Made by a program: the position numbers and the translations under genes | Source: Planctomycetota bacterium | GTDB lineage: Bacteria > Planctomycetota > UBA1135 > GCA-002686595 | Length of the DNA stretch: 42,472 nucleotides | Reading direction: 5' to 3' | Assembly: GCA_028823395.1 (NCBI GenBank) | Contig: JAPKBO010000008.1 | Coordinates: 1-42,472 of the forward strand | Shown here: positions 10,101 to 19,667 of the stretch, piece after piece | Layout: each line of letters starts with the position of its first letter | How positions within the stretch are numbered: position 1 is the first letter of the stretch | Notes under the pieces: model-generated | The model's database searches: none | What the model was told of the DNA's origin: nothing | What the model saw: the letters and a program-made list of their open reading frames with translations, nothing else

Positions 10101-10649
10101 CTACTCGCTCTGGCTTGGGCCAACGGCGACGAGGATGTCCTCAATGATCGCCAGGTGGTGCAGAGTATGTAGTCGTGCGAAACGCAGCCACATGGCGGCG
10201 GTCAGTGGTCCGAGCACCTGATGGGGGATGTGATCTGGAGCTGTGGCAATGTCATCGCGGCATCGGCGCAGGTTCTCCAGCGTGGCCTGATTGCCCTCCT
10301 GCTCCCGCGCCAGAAACTCGGAGTTCACCTGCGCACCGGGCCGGACCATTCGCGGCGACTCGGCTTGCCCGCGCTGGAAATCCTCTTTGAGCAGAAGCTT
10401 GACCGTTCCCTCACTGGTCTGGGCTCCCTTGACGATCAGCAGGCCCTTTTGCGCGACGAGGCCCTCCACGTTGCGGAGGGAGAGGTCGCAGGCCAGTGCT
10501 GTGTGGTAGAGATGCTGGGCCGCCGACCAGCCTGAAACACTGGGATCGCTCGCGGCCCTCACGTCCACTCGACGCCCAAGGCCCTGGCAGTGGGCCAGAG
10601 CTTCTTGAAGGCCATCTAGATCTTGGTCGGGGTTCATCTTGGGGTGCAC
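10101..10649 (-). CDS. DinB-like / DUF1569-type four-helix protein
   Basis: WSAAQHLYHTALACDLSL ... RFARLHTLHHLAIIEDIL: spaced His motifs typical of DinB-like folds. Confidence 0.6.
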   Translation of the reverse strand: MHPKMNPDQDLDGLQEALAHCQGLGRRVDVRAASDPSVSGWSAAQHLYHTALACDLSLRNVEGLVAQKGLLIVKGAQTSEGTVKLLLKEDFQRGQAESPRMVRPGAQVNSEFLAREQEGNQATLENLRRCRDDIATAPDHIPHQVLGPLTAAMWLRFARLHTLHHLAIIEDILVAVGPSQSE

Positions 10650-10689
10650 CCGTTTCCGGGCGGGAGAAATGATACGGTATGCCCTTCAC

Positions 10690-10766
10690 GGGCCCTTAGC
10701 TCAGTTGGTTAGAGCTGCTGACTCATAATCGGTAAGTCGTTGGTTCGAGTCCAACAGGGCCCACCA
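10690..10766 (+). tRNA. tRNA with CAU anticodon, probable tRNA-Ile2 (lysidine-modified), CCA encoded
   Basis: Cloverleaf read by eye: acceptor GGGCCCU/AGGGCCC (7 bp), D-arm GCTCAGTTGGTTAGAGC, anticodon loop CTCATAA, T-arm GTTGGTTCGAGTCCAAC, 3' ACCA. C4-G69 and C5-G68 pairs match known TilS determinants, favouring Ile2 over elongator Met. Confidence 0.9.
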
Positions 10767-10800
10767 CTGTCCTCTAAGCCGGGCAAGAATCCTCAAGACA

Positions 10801-11694
10801 ATGTATCGACCCGCTGTATCCTCCCGCCTGCAATTCGCTGGATCCCTCGTCCTTGTTGGTTTGAGCTTGGCCATGCCGGTCCTCGGTCAAGATGGACTCT
10901 CGGCGTCCGCCAAGCAGCGCAAGAGCCTCGAGCCGCTTGTGGAGTCCGTGGCTCGGCGATTGGAGCTCCACATCCCATGGGTTGAAGCCTCTGCCGTCGA
11001 ACACAAGGTACGCAAGGCATTGGCCAATCAGCGCACCTCCGTGGTCCGGGCCAATTTTGCTGCCCTGATCCGCGAACTTGTCATGGAAGACCGGGATCTA
11101 GGGCGTCCGGACCGGGAGCGTGTCGACGTGGAGATCTGCAAGAATGTTGGATTGGCTCTGCCGGCCTTAGCCAGGGAATTGGTTCCGGTTCAACCGGATG
11201 CCAAGGGTTTCAAGGACTCGGATCTTCTCTTGGTTGGATTCGCAGATGAACACGCCGCGTGTCTGCTCCACAAGGGCGGGACCATCGCGGCAATCAAAGC
11301 GCGCAACGGTGAACCCCTGGAGCTCTCCACAAAGAAGGGGATGGAGGAGCTTGCGGCTTACTATTCAAAGATCTTTTCTCTCACCTTTGGAGTGGAGCGC
11401 CCCCCACGCGGATTCGAAGAGCTCGTTGCTGGTGCGATGATCACCCGCAGTACCCGGCGCGCCCGGCTGGCTATCGTGGGGAAGTTACGATTTCTCCTGA
11501 GGCCTGGAATCTACAAGGATTTGAAGGCCAAGACCCTCGTGGACAAGCTCGACGCTGAGGTCCTAGTGGAGGAGCGCATCCGCGATGTGCTCACGGATTC
11601 CGCCCTTTGGGAGCGCCTACGCCTGGATCACGAAGCCATGCTCAAGGATCCCAAGGTCATGCGAAAAGACCTTAAGGACCGTAAGCGACCCTAG
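10801..11694 (+). CDS. Hypothetical secreted protein
   Basis: Signal-peptide-like N-terminus (LQFAGSLVLVGLSLAMPVLGQ); no family recognised. Confidence 0.75.
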   Translation: MYRPAVSSRLQFAGSLVLVGLSLAMPVLGQDGLSASAKQRKSLEPLVESVARRLELHIPWVEASAVEHKVRKALANQRTSVVRANFAALIRELVMEDRDLGRPDRERVDVEICKNVGLALPALARELVPVQPDAKGFKDSDLLLVGFADEHAACLLHKGGTIAAIKARNGEPLELSTKKGMEELAAYYSKIFSLTFGVERPPRGFEELVAGAMITRSTRRARLAIVGKLRFLLRPGIYKDLKAKTLVDKLDAEVLVEERIRDVLTDSALWERLRLDHEAMLKDPKVMRKDLKDRKRP

Positions 11695-14234
11695 ATTTGT
11701 TCCTTGTACTTGCGCTTGTGGGCGACCTTGGCTCCATGGGCCCACTTGTCGCGCCTAATGCGAGCAGCGTCCACATCGACCAGGTCTGCTAGGTCTTCGG
11801 CACCCTTGGCTCTGGCGAACCGAGCCAGATCGGCGTAGCTGCGGATGCCAGCCTGATTCAGGTCGGCTGCGTAACCGGGACCGATGCCTGTGATGGTCTG
11901 CAGGTCATCTTGGATGCGGGCCTGGGGCGCGGGTGATTTGTCCGCCAGGCGGTTTTGGATCGAAATGGAACTGGGCGCGCCCCCCGATTTGTTCAAAAGC
12001 CGTTCAGCCTGAACCCGGCGTGTGTCGGCATCTTTGAAGCGCACCGTTGCAGCTTGGAGGCGGGTGGCCGTCTCCTTGCAGCGCGCCTCGAGGGCGTTAA
12101 TTTGCACTTGCTGCGTGCTGCGGTCGCGGTCGGTGGTGGAAACTTGTCGACGCAAGTTGCCCAGCTCTTCCTTGCCGTCTTTCAGGTTTGCGGTCAGTAC
12201 TTCGATCCGCGTTTCCCGCGCGTCCACCTGGGTGTGGCTCTTGGTTAGCATGCGGCGCGTGGCTGCGAGGAGCTTGCGTGTTTCAGCCAACTCACTGGCG
12301 CGCGCTTCGAGCGTCTCCAGTCGGCGTTGAAACTTGGCTCGCTCACGGTCGGTGGTCTGCAGCAGGTCCTTGTGGCGGACTTCGCTGCGCTGCAACTCGG
12401 CCTCTTGGGTGGCGACCTGCGCAGGTAGCGGCTCGAGCGTCTCCAAGATGCCCTTGAGATCCTGAACTTCCTGCCGCTTGCGGCGATCGACTTCAGCCAG
12501 CTTGCCGCGAGTTTCCTCAACGAGCTTTTCAGCTTTGTCCACCTGGTTGGGCAGTGCGGCGAGCTTGGTGACCTGTTCGCGCAGGATCGCGATCTCCTTG
12601 GCACTGACCTTCAGATGATGCTGATGTTCCTGCCGGATTTCTCTCAGCTGGGCCTCTCGTTCCACTAGCCGTTCCGGCATCGGAGCGAGGGACGTCAGGC
12701 GCTCGTTGAGTACCGTCGATTCCGCACGTGAGTGGGTCTGGAGATCTGCGAAGCGCTTCTCGATAACCCGCAGTTCGCCTTCACGCTCGGCGAATTGCAA
12801 CTGAACGGGCTCTAGATCATTCACGCGGGAGCGTAGTTGGGCGATGGTCTTCTCGCTGTCCTCAACCAAGCGCTCGTGGCGCTGGTCGGAGGCTCGCAGT
12901 TCGGCCTCCGTGCGGGCCAATTGGGCCGAGAGAGGCTCTAGGAGGTGGTTTCGATCCTTGAGTGCCTGGATCTCATCCCTGGCTCGGGCGGAGTAGTTGC
13001 GATGACGTTCCTCCGTGACGAGCAGGGTCTCCCTGTGCTTACCCAATTCAGCTTCCACCGGGTCAAGCTCCGTGAGGCGAGCGCGCAGGGCGTTGATTTC
13101 CTGACTGCTGGAATCTTCGAGCTCCTCTGCGTTGGTCACGGCCGTGTTCAATTCCTCGTCGCGCTCCGCAAGCAGTGCCGGGTAAGGCGAGAGGTCATCG
13201 ACGCGTGCTCGCAGCGTCTTCAGCTCTTCGTCGGTGGACGTGATCAGATCATCGAGCCGAGCTTGGTTCACGCGCAGTTGCTCTTCTCGCACCTTGACCT
13301 TCTCAGGCAGGTCGACGAGTTCCTCGAGTTGCCCGCGCTGATCTCCAATGAGCTCCTGGCTTGTGCGCTCAAGGTTCACAAACTCCTCACGCAACGTGTG
13401 AAGCTCTTCACCTCGTTCGGAGTCCACTTGGGTGAGTTCGGCGGCCGTGATCTCTGACGTGCTGGCTTTCTCTCGGGCTTCTAGCAGTAAATCTCTGGTC
13501 AGCTGCAGCTCATCCCGACATGCGGCGATTTCCTCGGGCAACGGCTCAAGCACGTTCAGCTGCAGTCGCAACTCTTCGATTTCCAATCCCGATTCGCCTT
13601 CCAGCACCTCGAACCGTTCACGCCATTGGCTGGCCTCGCCCTCGCTTTTCTCAAGCTTGGCGGGCAGGGGTACCAGATTCTCAAGGCGACCCTGCAGCTC
13701 GGCGATGGCGGTGGTCTTGCTGGCCTCCATTGTTGCCAGGTCTCGCTTCGACTTACTCAAGGAGGCCGCATCAAGGTCCTCCCGCGTTTCGTGCGCGCTA
13801 ATACTTTCCTGGGCCTCCTCGCACTGTCCGGCGAGGGCCGCGTGCTCCTGAACCAGCTCCTTGTACACCTCGCTCCGGCGTTCATGCTTCTTGCGCACGT
13901 CTTGGCACTCGCCCTTCAACTCCTGTATGAGCTGGTTCTGGGAGGTCACGGTCTCCTCCAGATGCTGTGCATTGGCAATGCGCGCGGCGGAGCGGCTCAA
14001 GTCCCGTTCAGCTGTGGCTTGGGCCTCCTGGGCGCTTGTCGATTCGGACTTTGCCCGGTTGAGAGCGCCAACCGCTGCTTCGCGATCGCTCTCTGCAAGT
14101 TGGAACTTGCGATCCATCAGCTCCTGCTGGACGCGCCGCTGGCGATGGCCTTGACTGCCGCTGTAGGCCATTCCAATGACAAAGCCGACGAGAGATCCGC
14201 CGGTCAAAAGGAGAAGTGTAGTGACGGGTTCCAT
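11691..14234 (-). CDS. Membrane-anchored long coiled-coil protein with C-terminal helix-hairpin-helix domain
   Basis: N-terminal hydrophobic segment (TTLLLLTGGSLVGFVIGMAYSG); 42-residue Pro-punctuated coiled-coil repeats; C-terminal LQTITGIGPGYAADLNQAGIRSYADLARF (HhH). Confidence 0.88.
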   Translation of the reverse strand: MEPVTTLLLLTGGSLVGFVIGMAYSGSQGHRQRRVQQELMDRKFQLAESDREAAVGALNRAKSESTSAQEAQATAERDLSRSAARIANAQHLEETVTSQNQLIQELKGECQDVRKKHERRSEVYKELVQEHAALAGQCEEAQESISAHETREDLDAASLSKSKRDLATMEASKTTAIAELQGRLENLVPLPAKLEKSEGEASQWRERFEVLEGESGLEIEELRLQLNVLEPLPEEIAACRDELQLTRDLLLEAREKASTSEITAAELTQVDSERGEELHTLREEFVNLERTSQELIGDQRGQLEELVDLPEKVKVREEQLRVNQARLDDLITSTDEELKTLRARVDDLSPYPALLAERDEELNTAVTNAEELEDSSSQEINALRARLTELDPVEAELGKHRETLLVTEERHRNYSARARDEIQALKDRNHLLEPLSAQLARTEAELRASDQRHERLVEDSEKTIAQLRSRVNDLEPVQLQFAEREGELRVIEKRFADLQTHSRAESTVLNERLTSLAPMPERLVEREAQLREIRQEHQHHLKVSAKEIAILREQVTKLAALPNQVDKAEKLVEETRGKLAEVDRRKRQEVQDLKGILETLEPLPAQVATQEAELQRSEVRHKDLLQTTDRERAKFQRRLETLEARASELAETRKLLAATRRMLTKSHTQVDARETRIEVLTANLKDGKEELGNLRRQVSTTDRDRSTQQVQINALEARCKETATRLQAATVRFKDADTRRVQAERLLNKSGGAPSSISIQNRLADKSPAPQARIQDDLQTITGIGPGYAADLNQAGIRSYADLARFARAKGAEDLADLVDVDAARIRRDKWAHGAKVAHKRKYKEQI
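12333..13697 (-). repeat. Protein-level tandem repeat, period 42 aa (126 bp), about 9-10 copies within the coiled-coil CDS
   Basis: Successive units hand-aligned at exactly 42 aa: LRARVDDLSPYPALLAERDEEL../LRARLTELDPVEAELGKHRETL../LKDRNHLLEPLSAQLARTEAEL../LRSRVNDLEPVQLQFAEREGEL../LNERLTSLAPMPERLVEREAQL../LREQVTKLAALPNQVDKAEKLV../LKGILETLEPLPAQVATQEAEL.. Confidence 0.88.
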
Positions 14235-14433
14235 GAGTGCCCCAGGATTGGGAGATGCGGTGGTTTTGGATTGCGCGCGGCATGCCCAATGAGGGCCCGC
14301 ACGAGGGCGTCAACCTGCCCTAGGCCGACATGTTTGATCGTAGCGAAACCGGGCCCTCGATTCCCACTTCCAGTACGCGCTAATCTGGTGGTTCGGACCT
14401 ACTCGGCTAGCCCTCGCAATCCAGACGAGCAGG

Positions 14434-14949
14434 GTGCAGGATGCAAACGGGGAGCATCTTCACTTCCTCCCCCTCCCCGTGCGTTCCAAGCCACTACTCC
14501 TGGCCGTTTTGGCCCTGATCGCGACAATCGTCGTGGTCCTCTCCCTGACCTCTCGTCGGCGACCCGCGTCGGGTCTCGTCGGCGGGCACCTGCGCTCTTG
14601 TCCCACAAGCCCAAATTGCGCTTCAAGTGTCTGCGGCGACGGCACCCACCTGGCGGATCCCATTCCGGTCTACGGAGATCCACAGAGTGAATTCGAACGG
14701 CTTGTGGGTTTGGCGCAGGCCCTTCCACGCACAGAGCGACTTCAGCTGACGGAGGACTATGCCCACTTTGAGGTGAGCTCACGCATGCTGCGATTCCGGA
14801 GCGATCTGGAGTTGCACCTGGACGGGCCGGGACATCTGATCCACCTGCGCTCAGCTTCGCGCGTGGGCCACTCTGATTTTGGTACTAATCACGCCACGAT
14901 TGAGCACCTGCGCGCTCTCTTCCGGAGCCACGAATCCCCCCAACCCTAG
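14434..14949 (+). CDS. DUF1499-like membrane-anchored protein
   Basis: N-terminal TM; LRSCPTSPNCASSVCGDGTHLADPI ... FRSDLELHLDGPGHLIHLRSASRVGHSDFGTN. GTG start uncertain. Confidence 0.75.
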   Translation: MQDANGEHLHFLPLPVRSKPLLLAVLALIATIVVVLSLTSRRRPASGLVGGHLRSCPTSPNCASSVCGDGTHLADPIPVYGDPQSEFERLVGLAQALPRTERLQLTEDYAHFEVSSRMLRFRSDLELHLDGPGHLIHLRSASRVGHSDFGTNHATIEHLRALFRSHESPQP

Positions 14950-14960
14950 GGACCCCCAGT

Positions 14961-16265
14961 ATGTCAGCTCTCACTAGACTCTTCCTGGCTCTGCTCATCC
15001 TGGCCCCTTCGCTGACCGCCCAGGATTCGGCCCCGTCTCGGACCTGGATTCGCTGCGGAAAGCTCCTAGCGGTGCCGGGCAATGCCCCCTTGGAGCGCGT
15101 GACCTTGACTGTGCGGGGTGGTCAGGTAGCTGGCATTAGGGCCGGCTTTCCGGACCCGAACGATGCTGAGATCCGAGTCGTGGACCTCTCGGGCAGCTTT
15201 GTCCTCCCCGGCCTGATCGATTGCCATACCCACATCACCTCCCGCCTTAGCAAGAACAGCAAGCTCGAGGCGGTTGAGGACAGTGAGGCAGATGTGGCCA
15301 TCCAGGCCACCCTTTACGCCAAGGACACCCTGCGGTCGGGCGTAACGACCATTCGGAACCTGGGCTCAAGCGGCGATGTTGTATTTGCTTTGCGGGATGC
15401 GATTGCCTCCGGTGCAATCGCCGGTCCGCGCATCTTGGCCGCGGGGTGTGCGCTCTCACCTTCGGGCGGCCACGGTGATGATACCCACGGGTATCGCGAA
15501 GATCTGTTCGATCTCCCCGGCCCTGCTGAGGGGATCGCGGATGGACCGGATGCTTGCCGCAAGGCTGTCCGCCTTCAGGTCAAGCGCGGTGCGGACGTGA
15601 TCAAGCTCACGGCCACCGGAGGAGTTCTTTCGAGGACCAATGCGGGGACGTCCCAACAGTTCTTCGATGACGAGCTAGAGGCTATCGTTCGGACGGCCCA
15701 TCGATTGGGTCGCCGCGTTGCGGCCCATGCCCATGGTGCGGATGGAATCAAGGCGGCTCTCCGTGCTGGAGTCGACTCCATTGAGCACGGCAGTTTCCTG
15801 GATGAGGAGGCGGTCCAACTGTTCAAGGAAACCGGGGCCTATCTGGTCCCCACCCTTCTCGCCGGGCAGACGGTGGTGGAAATGGCCAAGATTGAGGGCT
15901 ACTTCCCGCCCGCCATCCGGGCCAAAGCTCTTAACGTGGGGCCCGTGATGCTTGGTGCGATGGCCATGGCCCACCGCTCAGGCGTCCGTATCGCCTTTGG
16001 GACGGACAGCGGCGTCAGTCGCCATGGAGATAACTGGCGTGAGTTGGTTCTGATGGAGAAGGCTGGGATTCCTCCCATGGACTGCCTCGTCTCAGCAACC
16101 TTGAGCGCGGCCGACTTGTGTGGCTTGGGCGATGAGCTTGGGAGCCTTGAGGTGGGGAAGACAGCCGATGTCATCGCGATCGACGGAAATCCACTAGAAG
16201 GAATGGCATGCATGGCCAACGTGGTCTTCGTCATGCGCTCCGGTAAGACCCTGATCGGGGAATAA
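14961..16265 (+). CDS. Secreted amidohydrolase (imidazolonepropionase-like / prolidase-type)
   Basis: Signal peptide; GLIDCHTHITSRL, KLTATGGVLS, AAHAHGADGIKAALRAGVDSIEHGSFLD, FGTDSGVSRHGDNW. Confidence 0.92.
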   Translation: MSALTRLFLALLILAPSLTAQDSAPSRTWIRCGKLLAVPGNAPLERVTLTVRGGQVAGIRAGFPDPNDAEIRVVDLSGSFVLPGLIDCHTHITSRLSKNSKLEAVEDSEADVAIQATLYAKDTLRSGVTTIRNLGSSGDVVFALRDAIASGAIAGPRILAAGCALSPSGGHGDDTHGYREDLFDLPGPAEGIADGPDACRKAVRLQVKRGADVIKLTATGGVLSRTNAGTSQQFFDDELEAIVRTAHRLGRRVAAHAHGADGIKAALRAGVDSIEHGSFLDEEAVQLFKETGAYLVPTLLAGQTVVEMAKIEGYFPPAIRAKALNVGPVMLGAMAMAHRSGVRIAFGTDSGVSRHGDNWRELVLMEKAGIPPMDCLVSATLSAADLCGLGDELGSLEVGKTADVIAIDGNPLEGMACMANVVFVMRSGKTLIGE

Positions 16266-16290
16266 GGCCCGCTCCTGGGGCGGCGAGGGT

Positions 16291-17244
16291 TCAACCGTCC
16301 TGTCTGTCCTTGTCCCGCTCTGCCTTGCGCTTTTCTCTGCGTTCGACTGCAGCCTCGTAACGGCTGCGCTCTTCCAGGGTCGACTCCAGCAGGCGCTTGA
16401 AAGCCAGATCGCGATCCCAGCAGATCTGATCGCTCGCATCCTCATGCTTGAGGCATAGGCGGTCCAGCGCCAGGGTTAGCAAGCTCAGAGATCCCTTCGG
16501 GCGGGTGTGCAGCAGGTCATCTTGCATCATGGAGTTCAGGTCCTCGCTGGTCCACTCGCTCTCACGCACCTTGAGTGTCTTGCCGGACTGGACGATCTCC
16601 AGGAATTCGGACAGCGGGACGATCGTCACCCGTGCTCGTGCTTTGGCCCACTCCAGAAGGCGCTTGTTGATTGCCGTACGCGCCGGCTCGGGGGGGATCA
16701 TGTTGCGCGTGATGAGAGGGAAGCCAAATGGCCCCTTGCCCTTCAGCGCCATGGCCATATCCGGGATGTCACCCACGAGCATCGGGCACTTGAAGCGATC
16801 CAGGAGCGAGAGAGCCTCGTCGACGCGGTCGACGCGCTCGCGGGTGGATGCTCCGCTCTTCCCGTAGGCGAACCAAAACAAGAAGTCCACGGCTATGACG
16901 AGAGTGGGCTTGTACGCGAGGGCGTCGGTAACCTGCTTTGCGCCTAATGTTTCGGGTGATCGGAAGAGCATGTTGCTCCCCAAGTCGAGGCACTCCTTCC
17001 CTTCACCCTCAATTAAGCATTGCACGACATCGCCAAGCTTGACGTTGGCCTTCAATTCCGACTTCAGGCCATAGCCCGCGGAAACACTGGCACCGATGAC
17101 GGCCATTCTGGAAAAGAGCCCTTCGGCGTTAGTGACTGCCTCCGTGGGCTTGGCGCCGCTTTGCAGGCAGGCGGCTTGCAGGTAGCAGGGCAGAAGTAAG
17201 CTCGCTAGCAGCAAGCATGAGAGTCGTCTTTGGATCGTGGGCAT
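16291..17244 (-). CDS. SGNH/GDSL-like hydrolase, secreted
   Basis: Signal peptide; VIGASVSAGYG (GDS-like block I) and late LLHTRPKG (His block). Confidence 0.55.
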   Translation of the reverse strand: MPTIQRRLSCLLLASLLLPCYLQAACLQSGAKPTEAVTNAEGLFSRMAVIGASVSAGYGLKSELKANVKLGDVVQCLIEGEGKECLDLGSNMLFRSPETLGAKQVTDALAYKPTLVIAVDFLFWFAYGKSGASTRERVDRVDEALSLLDRFKCPMLVGDIPDMAMALKGKGPFGFPLITRNMIPPEPARTAINKRLLEWAKARARVTIVPLSEFLEIVQSGKTLKVRESEWTSEDLNSMMQDDLLHTRPKGSLSLLTLALDRLCLKHEDASDQICWDRDLAFKRLLESTLEERSRYEAAVERREKRKAERDKDRQDG

Positions 17245-17277
17245 GGCAGTCTTGGTCTTGATGCTACTTTGATTGAG

Positions 17278-18726
17278 CTAGGATATTGATTCGGGCCGCC
17301 ATGGGGGTGCACAGAGCCGTCTGCGACCGTCGAGGCTCATGAGCACGCCTGCTTCAGGGCCCGGCAGTCTATCCCAGAGTTGGCATGTGACCTCCTTGTG
17401 CCGCTGATCTAGGGCCTCGCAGTAGTTGGTGTAGACGCAGCGTCGCACCTGTTCACCATGGCCCATGCGCATCTTGCGCCACCAATCCGGGTCGGCGAGA
17501 GACTGGCGCGCCGCCGCCACCAGATCGCAAGAGCCACCAACCAGGGCCTCCTCCGCCGTCGTGAAGGTCCCGACACCCCCCGCGCCGATGACTGGAGTGT
17601 TGTATCCCGCTGCGTGCACCGCGGCTCGAATCTCCTTCGCTAGGGCAAGATTGCGCCCAAATGGCCCCACCTCGTCGATGTACACGGTGGGCATGCATTC
17701 GTGACCGCTGGGGCCGGTATAGGGATAGACGGCCTGGCCGACCTTGGGTTGTGCGGCATCTTCGAATTTGCCGCCCTTTGAGATGGAGAGGAAGTCCATC
17801 CCCGCTCGAGCGAAGTGCGTTGCGTATTCGCAGGCATCTTCAATTCTCGACCCTCCCGGGATTACTTCATCTCCCAGCATGCGGCATCCGATCGGGAAAT
17901 CGGGCCCTAGGCGCTCTCGTACAGCGGCGAAGACCTCGAGGGGTAGACGTACTCTCGCCTTGCGACTGCCCCCGTAGCCATCCGTGCGATCATTTGTGCG
18001 GGAGAGGAAGGATGCCATGGTGTAGGCGTGGGCATAGTGCAGTTCGACCCCATCAAATCCTGCGCGCCGTGAAAGGTCCGCTGCATCCGCAAACAATGCA
18101 GGCAGGGTTTCCGGCAGGCTGCGAACGGAGTCGAGGCGGGAGTCCGTAATCCGCTCGCGTGCGCCGTACTGCAGGTCTTCCCACTCTCGCGCCGAGAGCA
18201 CTCCCTCCAGCTCCTCGTCGGGCATTTCGAGTAGGGCCTGGCGCAATGGCGCTTCGTCCTGAATATCCAAGGCCTCACGGTGCCGATCTTGGATCTTGAG
18301 AAAGCGCAGCAGGTAGTCCTCGCGTACAGGCCGCCTGCGCATGTGGAGGAAGTCGATTAGTTGAATGAACAAGCGGGTTTGACCCCCGGAACGGTCCTTC
18401 ACCACTTGGGTGAGTTCTCTCAACCCGGGTAGGAAGCGCTCATGTCCCGCCCTCAGCAGTGGGCCGCTGGGAATGTCGCGAATGCCCGTGGCCTCCACGA
18501 CCAATACTCCGGGCTGGCCCTCGGCGAAACGGCCGTACCACTCAAGGAGCGCGGGCGTCACATGCCCTTCGTCCGTTGCGCGCCAGGGGACCATCGCCGG
18601 AACCCATGTGCGAGAAGACACGGATAAGGGCCCTATCGTGCAGGGCGAAAAGAGGCGACTCCGATTGGCCTGCTCGGCGCTGGGCCAAGGGTGGATCGGC
18701 AGGGGGTGTTTCTTGCGGTCAGCCAA
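17278..18726 (-). CDS. NADH:flavin oxidoreductase / Old Yellow Enzyme family (single TIM barrel)
   Basis: RRAGFDGVELHYAHAYTMASFLSRTNDRTDGYGGSRKARVRLPLEV; PVIGAGGVGTFTTAEEALVGGSCDLVAAARQSLADPDW. Start uncertain. Confidence 0.9.
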   Translation of the reverse strand: MADRKKHPLPIHPWPSAEQANRSRLFSPCTIGPLSVSSRTWVPAMVPWRATDEGHVTPALLEWYGRFAEGQPGVLVVEATGIRDIPSGPLLRAGHERFLPGLRELTQVVKDRSGGQTRLFIQLIDFLHMRRRPVREDYLLRFLKIQDRHREALDIQDEAPLRQALLEMPDEELEGVLSAREWEDLQYGARERITDSRLDSVRSLPETLPALFADAADLSRRAGFDGVELHYAHAYTMASFLSRTNDRTDGYGGSRKARVRLPLEVFAAVRERLGPDFPIGCRMLGDEVIPGGSRIEDACEYATHFARAGMDFLSISKGGKFEDAAQPKVGQAVYPYTGPSGHECMPTVYIDEVGPFGRNLALAKEIRAAVHAAGYNTPVIGAGGVGTFTTAEEALVGGSCDLVAAARQSLADPDWWRKMRMGHGEQVRRCVYTNYCEALDQRHKEVTCQLWDRLPGPEAGVLMSLDGRRRLCAPPWRPESIS

Positions 18727-18849
18727 GGGTCTAGAGGAGCGGGGGGCGGGCTCCGGGGCATGAGGCTATCCCCTGCGACCACCTCTTGGCGCAAGATTCA
18801 CCGAAGATCGAGGCGTGAGCCCAGGTCCCTGCCTTACTCTGCCCAAGTC

Positions 18850-19662
18850 ATGACCTCAGACCACGTAGCCTTGGTGACCGGAGGAGGAGGGGGCATCGGT
18901 GCCGCCACCTCCCTGGCACTCGCCGGAGCGGGTGCCACGGTCTTGGTGAGCGGCAGGGATGAGCTTCGCTTGCAGGCCTGCGTTGATGCGGTGCGCGCTG
19001 CAGGGGGCGTGGCCTACCCCTTGAGCCTTGACGTTTGTGATGAAGGGTCCATCCGAGATGCTCGCCAAAAGGCGTTGGATCTGGTGGGTCCGGTGGATTG
19101 GGTCGTGGCCAACGCGGGTGTGGCTATTAGCGCGGCTCTCACAAGCGATGAAGTGGAGTCCGTGGCTCAGAAGCAGATGGACGTGAACTACCATGGTGCG
19201 CGACGAGTCTTCGAGGCATTTTTGCCGCACATGCTACAGCGTGGACAGGGGCGCGTCGTGATGGTGGCCTCATCCGCGGCTCTGCTGGGCTACCCCTACA
19301 TCACCGGCTATGCGGCATCCAAACACGCACTCTTGGGTTATGCGCGGTCTGCGGCACTCGAAATGAGGAGCAAGGGCGTGGGGGTGGGGGTGGTCTGCCC
19401 GCACTACGTTGACACGCCCATGACCGACGCCAGCGTGGAGCACATCGTCAACAAGACTGATCGCAATCACGACCAGGCGCGAGCAGCCTTGGCCGATCTC
19501 AACCCTGGGGGCAAGTTGGTGCAGGCCGATGAAGTGGCCCGTGTCATTCTGCGCCTCTTGCAGTCCGACTCCAGCGGTGTTGTTGTTGAATTGACCGGGT
19601 CTGAGCAGCGCGAAGTCGAGAGCGGTTTACCCCTCGTGCCCAACACTCCGAAGGGAGACTGA
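18850..19662 (+). CDS. Short-chain dehydrogenase/reductase
   Basis: ALVTGGGGGIGAATSLALAGAG; NAGV; SSAALLGYPYITGYAASKHAL (YxxxK). ATG 18850 chosen inside the longer ORF. Confidence 0.92.
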   Translation: MTSDHVALVTGGGGGIGAATSLALAGAGATVLVSGRDELRLQACVDAVRAAGGVAYPLSLDVCDEGSIRDARQKALDLVGPVDWVVANAGVAISAALTSDEVESVAQKQMDVNYHGARRVFEAFLPHMLQRGQGRVVMVASSAALLGYPYITGYAASKHALLGYARSAALEMRSKGVGVGVVCPHYVDTPMTDASVEHIVNKTDRNHDQARAALADLNPGGKLVQADEVARVILRLLQSDSSGVVVELTGSEQREVESGLPLVPNTPKGD

Positions 19663-19667
19663 ACCTC

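Noticed and set aside
10690-10766. Initiator or elongator tRNA-Met
   Set aside because: Anticodon CAU alone is ambiguous, but C4-G69 and C5-G68 and overall similarity to GGCCCCU-type tRNA-Ile2 favour Ile2. Not excluded absolutely; a tRNAscan/TFAM isotype model would decide.
13626-14690. 354-aa plus-strand ORF opposite the coiled-coil gene and overlapping the DUF1499 gene
   Set aside because: Antisense to a regular 42-aa repeat protein and out of frame with the DUF1499-like CDS; Leu/Gly-rich shadow without motifs.
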